Source of the DNA: Firmicutes bacterium UBA6648
GTDB lineage: Bacteria; Bacillota; Clostridia; Peptostreptococcales; Anaerovoracaceae
Reading direction: 5' to 3'
Assembly: GCA_002455605.1 (NCBI GenBank)
Contig: DKLE01000242.1
Span: forward strand, 1 to 9,125
DNA length: 9,125 nucleotides
In this document: piece after piece, positions 1 to 6,927 of the stretch
How positions within the stretch are numbered: position 1 is the stretch's first letter
How the letters are laid out: each line of letters starts with the position of its first letter
Notes under the pieces: generated by a model
Told to the model about the DNA's origin: nothing
The model's database searches: none
What the model saw: the letters and a program-made list of their open reading frames with translations, nothing else
Position numbers and translations under genes: made by a program

Positions 1-180
1 CAGCCATCTTTCCCATTCTCCCATTTCTCTGAATTGGATGGATTCACCAATTTCTCTGGAAACAACCTCTTTCTGCATGTCAACGATTAACAGAGCGGTT
101 TTTTTCGGATCAACCTCAATATCAGGCCATTCTGTCATTGTTTCATAATAATAGGATATATATTTTGGATTCGGTTTCAT
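1..180 (-). CDS. Isochorismatase-family cysteine hydrolase, N-terminal fragment
   Basis: The first 60 residues of a protein whose remainder lies beyond base 1. Residues 28-36 read TALLIVDMQ, the first beta strand and catalytic-Asp motif (D34) of the isochorismatase-like hydrolase superfamily, which includes nicotinamidases, N-carbamoylsarcosine amidases, ureidoacrylate and biuret hydrolases. These enzymes use an Asp-Lys-Cys triad to hydrolyse C-N bonds, or an ether bond in isochorismatase itself; the Lys and Cys are outside the window. The leader of about 27 residues before the motif is longer than in nicotinamidases and resembles amide/ureide hydrolases, but the substrate cannot be told. The start is ATG at 178-180, with a strong AGGAGG ribosome binding site at 189-194. 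It lies 52 bases behind the permease with no terminator between, so it is probably the second gene of the sigma-54 operon. Family call confident, specificity unknown. Confidence 0.85.
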   Translation of the reverse strand, partial: MKPNPKYISYYYETMTEWPDIEVDPKKTALLIVDMQKEVVSREIGESIQFREMGEWERWL

Positions 181-232
181 TTCTTTTTCCTCCTTTAATT
201 TACGTCATATAAATTTTAATTAAAATATAAAT

Positions 233-1579
233 TTATTCCTCATAGATTTTAGGTTTGATTTTAAAGCCTTTTGTCGAGACAGCCGCAAATATAAAGCCTA
301 TCAGCAACCAGCTGAAGCCTACTATAAATGACAGCCTGGACAGGTTCAGCCACAAATAACAGCATATAATAAAGCCCAATCCTGGCAAAATTAAATATTT
401 AATTACATTTCTCTCTTTCTTTCGGAAGAAAAAGTAAACAATTACGGATAGATTAACGCACATAAAACCAAATAATCCACCGAAATTCATCAATTCGCAG
501 ACCAATGTCAAATCCAGAACCAGGGAACCGACGATACCTACCACACACATGATTAGGATATTGAAAATCGGCGTCTGATATTTCGGGTGCAAGTAAGTAA
601 AGAATTTCTTTGGAAGAACTTCATCACGCCCCATTCCGTACATCAGTCTTGCTGCACTGGATTGTCCTGCAATTCCTGCTGTAAAGGTAGATAAAATTAC
701 GGCAAAGGTATAAAGCCCTGACATCAGAGTACCTCCAGCCAATTGTGCCACTTCAAATAAAGCCGTATCTGCGCTTTCAAAGGTTGTATAATCCGGCCAT
801 ACCAATTGTGCTACATAAGCCTGTATAATAAATATGGTACCTCCTGCAACGCAGGCGATGATCGCCGCACGTCCAATATCCTTTTTCGGCTCTATGGCTT
901 CCTCTGCCATTGTGGTGATGGAATCAAAGCCCAGGAATGAGAAGCAAGCCAAGGCACCTCCTGCAACAAGTACATTTATATTGGTCAGCTCAGGATTATA
1001 GAACGGTCTTGATGAAATAAGCACCCCTTCTCCTGCACCTCCCATAACAGCTTTGGCACACACCATGATGAACATGACTACAATAGCTCCCATTACTGCT
1101 ACCAGAATTAAATTTGTTTTAGCTGCCATTTGTACCCCAATGCAGTTAACAACAGTCACCACTCCTGCAATGATCAGCACCCAAACAAAAAATGGAACTT
1201 CAGGCACTGCGGCATTGGCATAAAGGGCTCCTGTGATAAAAACAATTAACGGTACCAGTACATAGTCTAGATAAATAGCCCACCCGGCAAAAAAGCCTAA
1301 ATGATGATTGATACCTTTTTGGGTATAGGAATAAGTAGAACCAGCTACAGGAAAAGCTCCTGCCATCTTTCCATAGCTTGTAGCGGTAAACAGCATAGCC
1401 ACCATAGCGATCAGATAAGCCATCGCCAGGGTACCTCCCGTCGTTGCCGATGCGCTTCCATAAATGTAAGCCGGCGCGATAGGAGTCATAAATGCGATTC
1501 CGTAAATTGCTAAATCTTTCAGCTTGAGCACCCTTTTAAGCTGTTGATTGGAGCTTGCATTCTGTGTTTGCTCAGTCAT
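233..1579 (-). CDS. APC-superfamily permease, PuuP-like (putrescine/amino acid importer type)
   Basis: Integral membrane transporter of 448 residues with about 12 hydrophobic segments, the normal size for amino acid/polyamine/organocation (APC) permeases. From memory it matches the layout of E. coli putrescine importer PuuP: a Leu/Lys-rich lead-in (residues 14-22), AGSTYSYTQKGIN (79-91) followed by GW and LDY, CFSFLGFDSITTMAEE (212-227), the cytoplasmic RLMYGMGRDEVLP (311-323), and HPKYQTP (331-337). It is expected to import a cationic amine or amino acid with protons. Transport of putrescine itself is inference, because APC relatives with similar motifs carry other substrates. The start is ATG at 1577-1579, with AAAGGAG at 1587-1593. 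It is the first gene behind the sigma-54 promoter at 1654-1670, and a cysteine hydrolase follows. That arrangement suggests uptake of a nitrogen compound under control of the two-component system immediately upstream. Confidence 0.9.
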   Translation of the reverse strand: MTEQTQNASSNQQLKRVLKLKDLAIYGIAFMTPIAPAYIYGSASATTGGTLAMAYLIAMVAMLFTATSYGKMAGAFPVAGSTYSYTQKGINHHLGFFAGWAIYLDYVLVPLIVFITGALYANAAVPEVPFFVWVLIIAGVVTVVNCIGVQMAAKTNLILVAVMGAIVVMFIMVCAKAVMGGAGEGVLISSRPFYNPELTNINVLVAGGALACFSFLGFDSITTMAEEAIEPKKDIGRAAIIACVAGGTIFIIQAYVAQLVWPDYTTFESADTALFEVAQLAGGTLMSGLYTFAVILSTFTAGIAGQSSAARLMYGMGRDEVLPKKFFTYLHPKYQTPIFNILIMCVVGIVGSLVLDLTLVCELMNFGGLFGFMCVNLSVIVYFFFRKKERNVIKYLILPGLGFIICCYLWLNLSRLSFIVGFSWLLIGFIFAAVSTKGFKIKPKIYEE

Positions 1580-1626
1580 TTGAATTCTCCTTTCTTAGAT
1601 AAACTGATAAAAAGTTTTTAATAAAA

Positions 1627-1661
1627 AAATTGCTTTCTATATCAATTATAAAAAGCAATTT
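1627..1661 (-). terminator. Terminator-like hairpin overlapping the sigma-54 promoter
   Basis: AAATTGCTTT (1627-1636) pairs perfectly with AAAGCAATTT (1652-1661). A second inner TATA/TATA pairing (1638-1641 with 1647-1650) is separated by one mismatch, with a 5-base loop. On the minus strand the stem runs into a T-run (A-run 1623-1629 on the plus strand), as in an intrinsic terminator, although the stem is AT-rich and therefore weak. The promoter's -12 element lies in the 5' arm and its predicted start (about 1643) in the loop. Only transcripts coming from the response regulator gene would form the full hairpin; transcripts begun at the sigma-54 promoter would lack its 5' arm. It is the best candidate for the end of the kinase/regulator transcript. 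Confidence 0.5.
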
Positions 1662-1670
1662 CTGTGCCAA
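1654..1670 (-). promoter_or_regulatory. Sigma-54 (RpoN) -24/-12 promoter of the permease operon
   Basis: The minus strand reads TTGGCACAGAAATTGCT, matching the sigma-54 consensus TGGCAC-N5-TTGCW at every defined position. The invariant GG is at 1668-1667 and GC at 1656-1655. Counting from the -12 base, transcription should start near 1643, leaving a leader of about 64 bases before the permease ATG at 1579. The AAA+ activator needed by such a promoter is encoded immediately upstream (1860-3236). No other TGGCAC-N5-TTGC match was noticed in the window. Confidence 0.88.
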
Positions 1671-1778
1671 ACTCTGTTTATATTGTTTTTTGCAGTAAAA
1701 TGGTAATATCTAACTATTTATACAGGATTTTATGCTGAATTTTCATATTTTTCCGTCATACTCGGATTAAATACATGA

Positions 1779-1796
1779 TTGTTCCTTTAAGAACAA
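1779..1796. promoter_or_regulatory. Palindrome B, candidate activator binding site
   Basis: TTGTTC-CTTTAA-GAACAA is a perfect 6-bp inverted repeat with a 6-base spacer. It extends to 9 bp per arm with one mismatch in three. Its centre lies about 145 bases upstream of the predicted sigma-54 start, a typical enhancer distance. It has the same 6-base spacer as the palindrome at 1826-1845, although the half-site sequence differs. No T-run follows on the minus strand, so a terminator is unlikely. Binding by the adjacent NtrC-type regulator is inference. Confidence 0.4.
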
Positions 1797-1804
1797 CCAT
1801 CAGG

Positions 1805-1845
1805 TGCTACTTTTTTATTCCTTGCCTGCTACTTTTTCGTAGCAG
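1805..1845. promoter_or_regulatory. Candidate sigma-54 enhancer: palindrome plus 22-bp-phased direct repeat
   Basis: CTGCTACTTTTTCGTAGCAG (1826-1845) is a perfect 7-bp inverted repeat around a 6-base spacer. An 11-base direct repeat TGCTACTTTTT starts at 1805 and again at 1827. The 22-base offset is close to two helical turns, so the second half-site lies on the same face of the DNA. The centre of the palindrome is about 190 bases upstream of the predicted transcription start, as expected for an upstream activating sequence. The minus strand lacks a T-run after the hairpin, which argues against a terminator for the regulator gene that ends at 1860. The likely ligand is the Fis-type helix-turn-helix of that regulator; this is not shown by the sequence. 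Confidence 0.5.
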
Positions 1846-1859
1846 CTATACGTTTTTAA

Positions 1860-3236
1860 TTATTTTTCTGCTGATTTATCTATATCCAGCAGCTTTATCT
1901 TAGCCTGCAAATTTTTTCTGGCTACCCCGATCTGAGCAGCAGTAGCCGTGATATTTCCGTTATTCCTTGTGAGGATTTCTGTAATATACCATTTTTCAAA
2001 CTGATTTCTCGCCGTCCTCAAATCCATACTTTCAAAAGCTTTCATTTGGGAGTCGGGCTGATTAGCTGTCTGCCTTACCTCTTCCGGAAGCATATATTCT
2101 TTAATCTCCTGACCATTTGAGAAAACAATCAGTCTCTCTGCCATATTTTTCAGTTCTCTTACATTTCCCCGCCAAGAATAATTGGTCAATACACTTTTAG
2201 CGCTGTCACTCAATGTGACTCTGCCTTTGCTCATTTCATCCGCATAGCAATCCAAATAATATTCCATCAGCGGAATAATATCAGCCTTCCGCTCTCTTAA
2301 TGGCGTTGTCACCAAAGGGACTACATTTATTCTGAAATACAAATCTTCTCTGAAATTGTTTTTTTCGATTTCCTCTTTTAAATCTTTATTCGTAGCACAG
2401 ATCAGCCGAAAATCTACCTTTATGGTCTTACTACCTCCTACCCTCTCGATTTCTTTCTCCTGCAGCACCCGCAGCAGTTTACTTTGAAGAGGATACGGCA
2501 TATCCCCGATTTCATCCAGAAATAAGGTTCCTCCCGTGGCCATTTCAAAACGACCCTTTTTCGTAGCTATAGCCCCTGTAAAAGCACCTTTTTCATGCCC
2601 AAACAGCTCACTTTCCAATATAGTCTCTGCCAAAGCCGAACAATTTACCTTAATCAGCGGTCCGTCTCTCCGCTCACTGTTATAGTGCAGTAAATTAGCA
2701 ATTATTTCTTTTCCGGTTCCGCTTTCTCCTGTTATCAGTACGCTGGTATTCGTGGGAGCAATTTGCTTTATCTGTTCTTTCAAAATATCCATAGCCTTGG
2801 AACAGCCTACTACTGTCATATTGCGGGTCATATCCTTCAACTGAGTGCGAAGCTTTACATTCTCGTCATTCAGTTTTAAAAACTCTTCCGCTTTTCGGAT
2901 GTTTAAAATCAGCTGATCGATTTCAACAGGCTTTATCATATAAGTATAAGCACCATTTTCCATAGATTCCACAGCTCCGGCAATAGATCCTTCTCCGGTG
3001 AGCATCATGACTAATTGCTCCGGATTCTTTTCTTTTATTTTTTTCAGTAAAGCAACTCCGTTTATTTCCGGCATTACCACGTCCAGAATCACAATATCAA
3101 AATGTTCTTTCGCCAGAAGCTCCATGGCGTCTGAAATATCTGATTCTGTTTGAACATGATAGCCGTTACCAGCAATTATTTTGGAATATATTTTTAAAAA
3201 ACTCTTATCATCATCTATCATTAAAATCCTGTACAT
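1860..3236 (-). CDS. NtrC-family sigma-54-dependent response regulator
   Basis: Cytoplasmic transcription activator of 458 residues with the full NtrC/ZraR architecture and normal length. The receiver domain (about 1-120) has the acidic pocket D8/D9, phosphoacceptor D52 in ILDVVMP, T80 and K102. The AAA+ domain (about 140-380) has Walker A GESGTGKE (170-177), the sigma-54 contact loop GAFTGA (217-222), Walker B TLFLDE (237-242), the arginine-containing REDLYFR (296-302) and WRGNVREL (355-362). The C-terminal Fis-type helix-turn-helix is at about 426-450. All catalytic motifs look intact, so it should hydrolyse ATP and remodel RNA polymerase-sigma-54. The start is ATG at 3234-3236 with GAGG 5 bases upstream. 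It lies 19 bases behind the histidine kinase and is clearly its partner. Its most likely target is the sigma-54 promoter at 1654-1670 directly downstream. Confidence 0.95.
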   Translation of the reverse strand: MYRILMIDDDKSFLKIYSKIIAGNGYHVQTESDISDAMELLAKEHFDIVILDVVMPEINGVALLKKIKEKNPEQLVMMLTGEGSIAGAVESMENGAYTYMIKPVEIDQLILNIRKAEEFLKLNDENVKLRTQLKDMTRNMTVVGCSKAMDILKEQIKQIAPTNTSVLITGESGTGKEIIANLLHYNSERRDGPLIKVNCSALAETILESELFGHEKGAFTGAIATKKGRFEMATGGTLFLDEIGDMPYPLQSKLLRVLQEKEIERVGGSKTIKVDFRLICATNKDLKEEIEKNNFREDLYFRINVVPLVTTPLRERKADIIPLMEYYLDCYADEMSKGRVTLSDSAKSVLTNYSWRGNVRELKNMAERLIVFSNGQEIKEYMLPEEVRQTANQPDSQMKAFESMDLRTARNQFEKWYITEILTRNNGNITATAAQIGVARKNLQAKIKLLDIDKSAEK

Positions 3237-3255
3237 ATTAACCTCTTCAACTGTT

Positions 3256-4056
3256 TCACTCTTCTAAGGGCTTCTCTGCAGGCAAAACAATCTCCACTGC
3301 CACACCGTCAGCCTTATTTTTTACTTTAATACTGCCCTTATTTCTTATTACTTCCTTATATACCAGCCAAAGCCCCAATCCGGTTCCTTTTTCCTTTGTG
3401 GTAAAAAAAGGTTCAAATATTTTTCCCAGGTTTTCTTCCTCAATTGCTGATCCGGTATTTTTGAAACGCAGACAAGTTTTATTTTCTTCTGTATGTTCCG
3501 CTGTAATGGTAAGATTTCCGCCCTCTTCCATGGCCTCCATGGCATTGGTAATGATATTGAGAAATATATTCTTAAAAGAGTCACTGTTTCCATAAATAGT
3601 CACCGGTTCTTCACCCATGTTTATATAAACATTAATTCCTTTTCTTACGCATTCCTGCCTTACCAGCATATAAATCTGATCCATTAATGTCCTGCTGTCA
3701 TGTACTTTATTTTCACCCCATGAGGACTTTGAAAAATCCAGCATATTATAGACAATTTTTTCGGCTCGTGTTATGTTGGCATCGATCTCTCCGATTACTT
3801 CGCTTTCCTCTTCTCCTTCTATTCCGCTCTTTAACAGAAAAGAGGCACCCTTGATAACAGAAAGAGGACTTTTTAACTCATGGGTAACCCCAGCAACCAT
3901 TTGACCGATAACCGCCATCTTTTCTGTCTGGAAAAGTTCCTTCTCCAATATTTTTTGATCCGTGACGCTTTTTTCCAAAACCACAATTTCCTTAAGCTGA
4001 TCCAATTCATCCAGTACCGGATAACTGGCCACATGAAAGATTTCATCATCGAACAC
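3256..4056 (-). CDS. Histidine kinase, C-terminal catalytic half (separated from the sensor half by a frameshift)
   Basis: Residues 1-35 are the end of a PAS domain (FHVASYPVLDE, then EKSVTDQ leading into the coiled linker). HisKA follows with phosphoacceptor H59 in THELKSPL, and HATPase_c with the N box at N171 (NIITNAMEAM), a G1-like KNTGSAI at 199-205, FEPFFTT (214-220) and GTGLGL (224-229). The G1 box carries NTG where many kinases have DNG/DxG, a common variant. The frame can be read from GTG at 4054-4056, but GGAGG stands only 2 bases before it, too close for efficient initiation. The in-frame sequence upstream of GTG (LEGLKQHKSEV) continues the PAS domain sensibly, so GTG is probably not a real start. 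The piece looks like the second half of a kinase of about 754 residues whose first half is 4077-5519. It would phosphorylate the response regulator encoded 19 bases downstream. Confidence 0.85.
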   Translation of the reverse strand: MFDDEIFHVASYPVLDELDQLKEIVVLEKSVTDQKILEKELFQTEKMAVIGQMVAGVTHELKSPLSVIKGASFLLKSGIEGEEESEVIGEIDANITRAEKIVYNMLDFSKSSWGENKVHDSRTLMDQIYMLVRQECVRKGINVYINMGEEPVTIYGNSDSFKNIFLNIITNAMEAMEEGGNLTITAEHTEENKTCLRFKNTGSAIEEENLGKIFEPFFTTKEKGTGLGLWLVYKEVIRNKGSIKVKNKADGVAVEIVLPAEKPLEE

Positions 4057-4076
4057 AACCTCCGATTTATGCTGCT

Positions 4077-4098
4077 TCAGCCCCTCCAGGGTTTCTTA
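4077..4098 (-). other. Frameshift site inside the histidine kinase PAS domain
   Basis: The sensor frame ends at TGA 4077-4079 and the kinase frame is open from just after TAA 4096-4098, so the shift must fall in between. A -1 shift at CCC (4089-4091), equivalent to one missing C, joins PCKNKKP to LEGLKQHKSEVVFDDEIF and restores a continuous PAS domain of about 754 residues in total. Family members usually have PCxxCPL here, so more than one base may have changed. No X-XXY-YYZ slippery heptamer is present in the sensor frame, so programmed frameshifting is not supported. The homopolymers CCC (4089-4091) and GGGG (4081-4084) are plausible spots for either a mutation or a sequencing error. Confidence 0.75.
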
Positions 4099-5519
4099 TT
4101 TTTGCAAGGCTGCTCCTGCTTTCTGAGAGCCTTGTAGCAAGGTTCCTTTTGTATGTTTCCGGTTATGACTTTATTTATCTTCTTAATCTGATAGTTCCTA
4201 TCTAAAATCAGCATGGTATCATCAATGCTGTTAAATACGGATTCCAGCTGATTCTTACTGTATATAAGCTCCCCTGTATATTCGCTGATCTGCTGGCTCA
4301 TGCTGTTAAAGGCTTTAGCCAGCATACCGACTTCATCCTCCGTATTTACAGACAGGGGAATTAAATTGCCTTCGCCCATTTTCTGAACATCCTCTGTCAA
4401 CTGCAATATTGGCGTGCTAATGCGCTTTGATAAAAGGGATCCGAGGAATATCATCAGCAGCAGCAGACTCAAAATAGAGGTCCACACGCCGATGGTTAAA
4501 TATTCTTTTCCCACGGAATATTCCTCTTTATCTATTTCAATACCTATAATCCAATCAATTGTGTCAAGCCGCTGGAACACAATTGCTTTCTGCTTTCCTT
4601 CTTCATCAAAACTGATCAATCCGGAATTTTTTTGCTTCATCTCCCCTAGAATATTTTGTCTTGCGGAGCTTTCCTGATAGTTTTCTGCATATTTTGTCTG
4701 GAATATATCCCCCATTTTCCCTTTAATATCCTGCATATCGGGATGATAAATTACTCCGCCGTCTTTATCGATTACAAAGGCAAACCCGCTGTCTCCTATG
4801 CGAAATTCCACGATTGACTGAACCAGCTCACTGAGAATAACGTCAGCACATACTACTCCGCCTATGTTGCCATCTTTTTTATAATAAGGTTTAGAGCAGG
4901 TAATGATCCAGCCATTCCCCCCATAGTCATAATAGGTCTTTGTCCATTTAGCACCTTCCCGGTTGCTATCCTCCTTTGCGATCAGATAAAAGGGATCGTT
5001 TCGCTGATCGTGGTTGGGAGCAAAAATAGAATTGTCCAGGTACGGGTACACCCGCATAAACCCTCTGTCAGTGACCACATAAACATATGCCAATTCCTTG
5101 TTGTTTTGCACCATATTTCTCATGGCGGGGACAATGGCTTCTGTCTGCATGATTTCTTCCGCAATTTCCTGATCAAGGGCTATGTTGCCCGGCAGATAAC
5201 TGCTGGTTTCCTTGCCGGGTGCCTCCAAAACATCCTTTTCATTTCTTTTGTAAGCTTTGGAGATCTGAGCCGTGTCTACCTTATACTCTCCTGCTGCCTG
5301 TGCCCACTGGGCCAGATTACTCACTTCGTTTTCAACCTTTTGCAAGTCCTTTTTCATGGTTTCAACCTTTTCAACAATAATCATATTGAGGCTGTCCTCA
5401 ATTCTTTCTTCTTCAAAGGACTGTACGGTTTTTATCAAAATAGCAGTAAAAATGGCAAAAGGTATGATACTTATGATCAAAATGGTTATTATTGTTTTTT
5501 TAACAAAGGAATTTTTCAT
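4077..5519 (-). CDS. Histidine kinase, N-terminal sensor half: dCache, HAMP and partial PAS (frameshifted)
   Basis: Residues 8-30 form an N-terminal membrane helix. About 31-340 is an extracytoplasmic double-Cache (dCache_1) ligand-binding domain, with a membrane-distal module containing RNDPFYLIA (173-181), WTKTYYDYGGNGWIITCSKPYY (split here as WTKTYYDY 192-199 and WIITCSKPYY 204-213) and VVCADVIL (222-229). A membrane-proximal module includes GFAFVIDKDGGVIYHP (245-260). A second helix (about 341-363) is followed by HAMP (about 364-415, with the DEVGML box at 395-400) and the first half of a PAS domain (about 421-480). dCache domains sense small extracellular molecules, often amino acids or amines. 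I cannot confirm the amino-acid signature: the Arg of the usual RPWY segment is replaced (DPFY). The frame stops inside PAS, so this piece alone cannot signal as a kinase. The start is ATG at 5517-5519 with only a weak upstream Shine-Dalgarno; the GTPase gene ends 37 bases before it, so coupling or read-through is possible. Confidence 0.85.
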   Translation of the reverse strand: MKNSFVKKTIITILIISIIPFAIFTAILIKTVQSFEEERIEDSLNMIIVEKVETMKKDLQKVENEVSNLAQWAQAAGEYKVDTAQISKAYKRNEKDVLEAPGKETSSYLPGNIALDQEIAEEIMQTEAIVPAMRNMVQNNKELAYVYVVTDRGFMRVYPYLDNSIFAPNHDQRNDPFYLIAKEDSNREGAKWTKTYYDYGGNGWIITCSKPYYKKDGNIGGVVCADVILSELVQSIVEFRIGDSGFAFVIDKDGGVIYHPDMQDIKGKMGDIFQTKYAENYQESSARQNILGEMKQKNSGLISFDEEGKQKAIVFQRLDTIDWIIGIEIDKEEYSVGKEYLTIGVWTSILSLLLLMIFLGSLLSKRISTPILQLTEDVQKMGEGNLIPLSVNTEDEVGMLAKAFNSMSQQISEYTGELIYSKNQLESVFNSIDDTMLILDRNYQIKKINKVITGNIQKEPCYKALRKQEQPCKNKKPWRG

Positions 5520-5556
5520 TTTTCTATCATCCCGATCAATCTAAAATCTTTACTTT

Positions 5557-6867
5557 TTATAATAGGGTTCTCAGTTTTCTCAGCTGGCGATTTAATTTGT
5601 TTAAATCCTCAATTCGTCTTGCTACTGTAATTGTATTTTTCTCTCTGTACATCAAAATTAAATTTAAGGTATGCTCTAATTCGTCACACAGTTGTTTTGT
5701 TTCAGTCAAAAATTTTTCTTTGAGATTTTCTATGCTGTCCTGAGAATTGTCAAGCTTATAGCTCTCTGTCAAATTCAGCTCTGTCAGCTCATAATGATAC
5801 TCCATGCCAAATAATTCTGCTACTGAAGAAGACAATGCCTGCTTCATCTGATTAAGTTCTACTTGAAGCATGTTAGATATTCCAACATAATCGGTGTTAG
5901 TTGTATCATAATCTAATTGGGATATAATCTCCTTACTGTCCTTTTCTAATTCTGCCAAGCATTCCTTCATTTGATTGAACCGGCTGTCCAATCTACCAAT
6001 AGGCATTTTTAATGCATTCCAGTATAAATCCAGCCTTGACATGGCCGAGCCAATTATATCTTTCAGCTTCATGGCCACTGAATCCTCTAAAATCTCTTTT
6101 ACTAAAGTTTTGCAGTCACTCTGAATTTTAGTTTTTAGTTCCTCCAGACCTGTACCATACTTGGCACTTACAGGGAACAGCATCACATTTTCCACCGCCA
6201 TCAGGCTGCAAAGAAGCCTTCGGCAATATTCCAGATAGGCACTCAACTCTTCCTCTTCCACATTATCAATTTTATTTACGGCAAAATAAAATTTAGCGGC
6301 GTATTCCTTTGCGTTGCGCAAAAAATCAATCTCTATTTCATTGATCGGACTGTCTACGGAAAGCATAAAAATGACAGCATCACTTTCCTTTACAAAGGCA
6401 TAGGCGGCATCGGAATTGTGCTTATGAGCCGATCCTACTCCCGGGGTGTCCACAAAGGTTAAGCCTTTCTTTAAAAAGGAGGCCGGCGTATGCAGCATCA
6501 CCGATGAGACACATCGTTTGTTTCCGGGGTTCTCCTGCTCATTAATATATTCTGACAGCTCTTCAAAATCGATAGGCTGAATGATTCCATTATCAAAATG
6601 GACCGCTGCGGATTTTTCACCGTACTGTATTCTGGTTACTACAGAGGTTACCGGAACAATACCCACAGGTAAAAGCTTTTCTTCTAAAATCGCATTTACC
6701 AGGGTACTTTTCCCCCTTTTAAACTGCCCTATTACGGAAACGGTTATGTCCTGTGATTCCAACTTCTTTCTCAGTGTCTTCACACGGATTTCTTCTGCTC
6801 TGCATATTTCCGAGGTATTCAGTAATTCTTCTGTCTGCTTTGCTATATCTATGATAGAATTGTTCAT
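5557..6867 (-). CDS. Dynamin-family GTPase (bacterial dynamin-like protein)
   Basis: A 436-residue protein with an N-terminal helix (1-40), a dynamin-type G domain (about 41-245) and a helical C-terminal part (about 250-436). GTPase motifs are G1 GQFKRGKST (47-55), G2 threonines in PVTSVVT (72-78), G3 DTPGVGS (140-146) and G4 NKID (198-201). SAK (234-236) is in G5 position. Bacterial dynamin-like proteins bind and remodel membranes in a GTP-dependent way; roles in stress survival and phage defence are known for some members, but none can be assigned here. The product is shorter than the roughly 550-600 residues common in the family. The helical stalk seems reduced around 355-380, which may be an internal deletion, although the extreme C-terminus looks intact. 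The start is ATG at 6865-6867 with AAGGAG at 6878-6883. Its own promoter is at 6928-6956. The histidine kinase follows after 37 bases with no terminator. Confidence 0.88.
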   Translation of the reverse strand: MNNSIIDIAKQTEELLNTSEICRAEEIRVKTLRKKLESQDITVSVIGQFKRGKSTLVNAILEEKLLPVGIVPVTSVVTRIQYGEKSAAVHFDNGIIQPIDFEELSEYINEQENPGNKRCVSSVMLHTPASFLKKGLTFVDTPGVGSAHKHNSDAAYAFVKESDAVIFMLSVDSPINEIEIDFLRNAKEYAAKFYFAVNKIDNVEEEELSAYLEYCRRLLCSLMAVENVMLFPVSAKYGTGLEELKTKIQSDCKTLVKEILEDSVAMKLKDIIGSAMSRLDLYWNALKMPIGRLDSRFNQMKECLAELEKDSKEIISQLDYDTTNTDYVGISNMLQVELNQMKQALSSSVAELFGMEYHYELTELNLTESYKLDNSQDSIENLKEKFLTETKQLCDELEHTLNLILMYREKNTITVARRIEDLNKLNRQLRKLRTLL

Positions 6868-6927
6868 TTATCTAAATCTCCTTGTAGCTTTTCTCTTAGT
6901 TTCTGCACTTCTGTGCTCTAAATTATT

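Noticed and set aside
213..226. Perfect 14-base palindrome ATTTTAATTAAAAT between permease and hydrolase
   Set aside because: It consists only of A and T in an AT-rich spacer, has no GC in the stem, and is likely to arise by chance; no terminator or operator call is justified.
1826..1845. Palindrome read as the intrinsic terminator of the response regulator gene
   Set aside because: On the minus strand the hairpin is followed by GCAAGGAAT with no T-run. The T-run lies on the plus-strand side, where no gene needs a terminator.
4077..4098. Programmed -1 ribosomal frameshift in the kinase
   Set aside because: A slip must occur after the TAA at 4096-4098, and no X-XXY-YYZ heptamer in the sensor frame lies between there and the TGA at 4077; AAA-CCC does not re-pair after slipping.
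5520..5590. Possible vegetative promoter for the histidine kinase at the end of the GTPase gene
   Set aside because: A TATTAT is present, but no acceptable -35 lies 16-18 bases upstream of it.
5010..5630. 206-codon open frame on the plus strand
   Set aside because: It is antisense to the dCache kinase and the end of the GTPase gene, has no recognisable domain or ribosome binding site, and its opposite-strand frames have clear family motifs.
6905..6916. GCAC-TTCT-GTGC hairpin in the GTPase leader
   Set aside because: Only 4 base pairs with no second structure or T-run; too small to support a riboswitch or attenuator.
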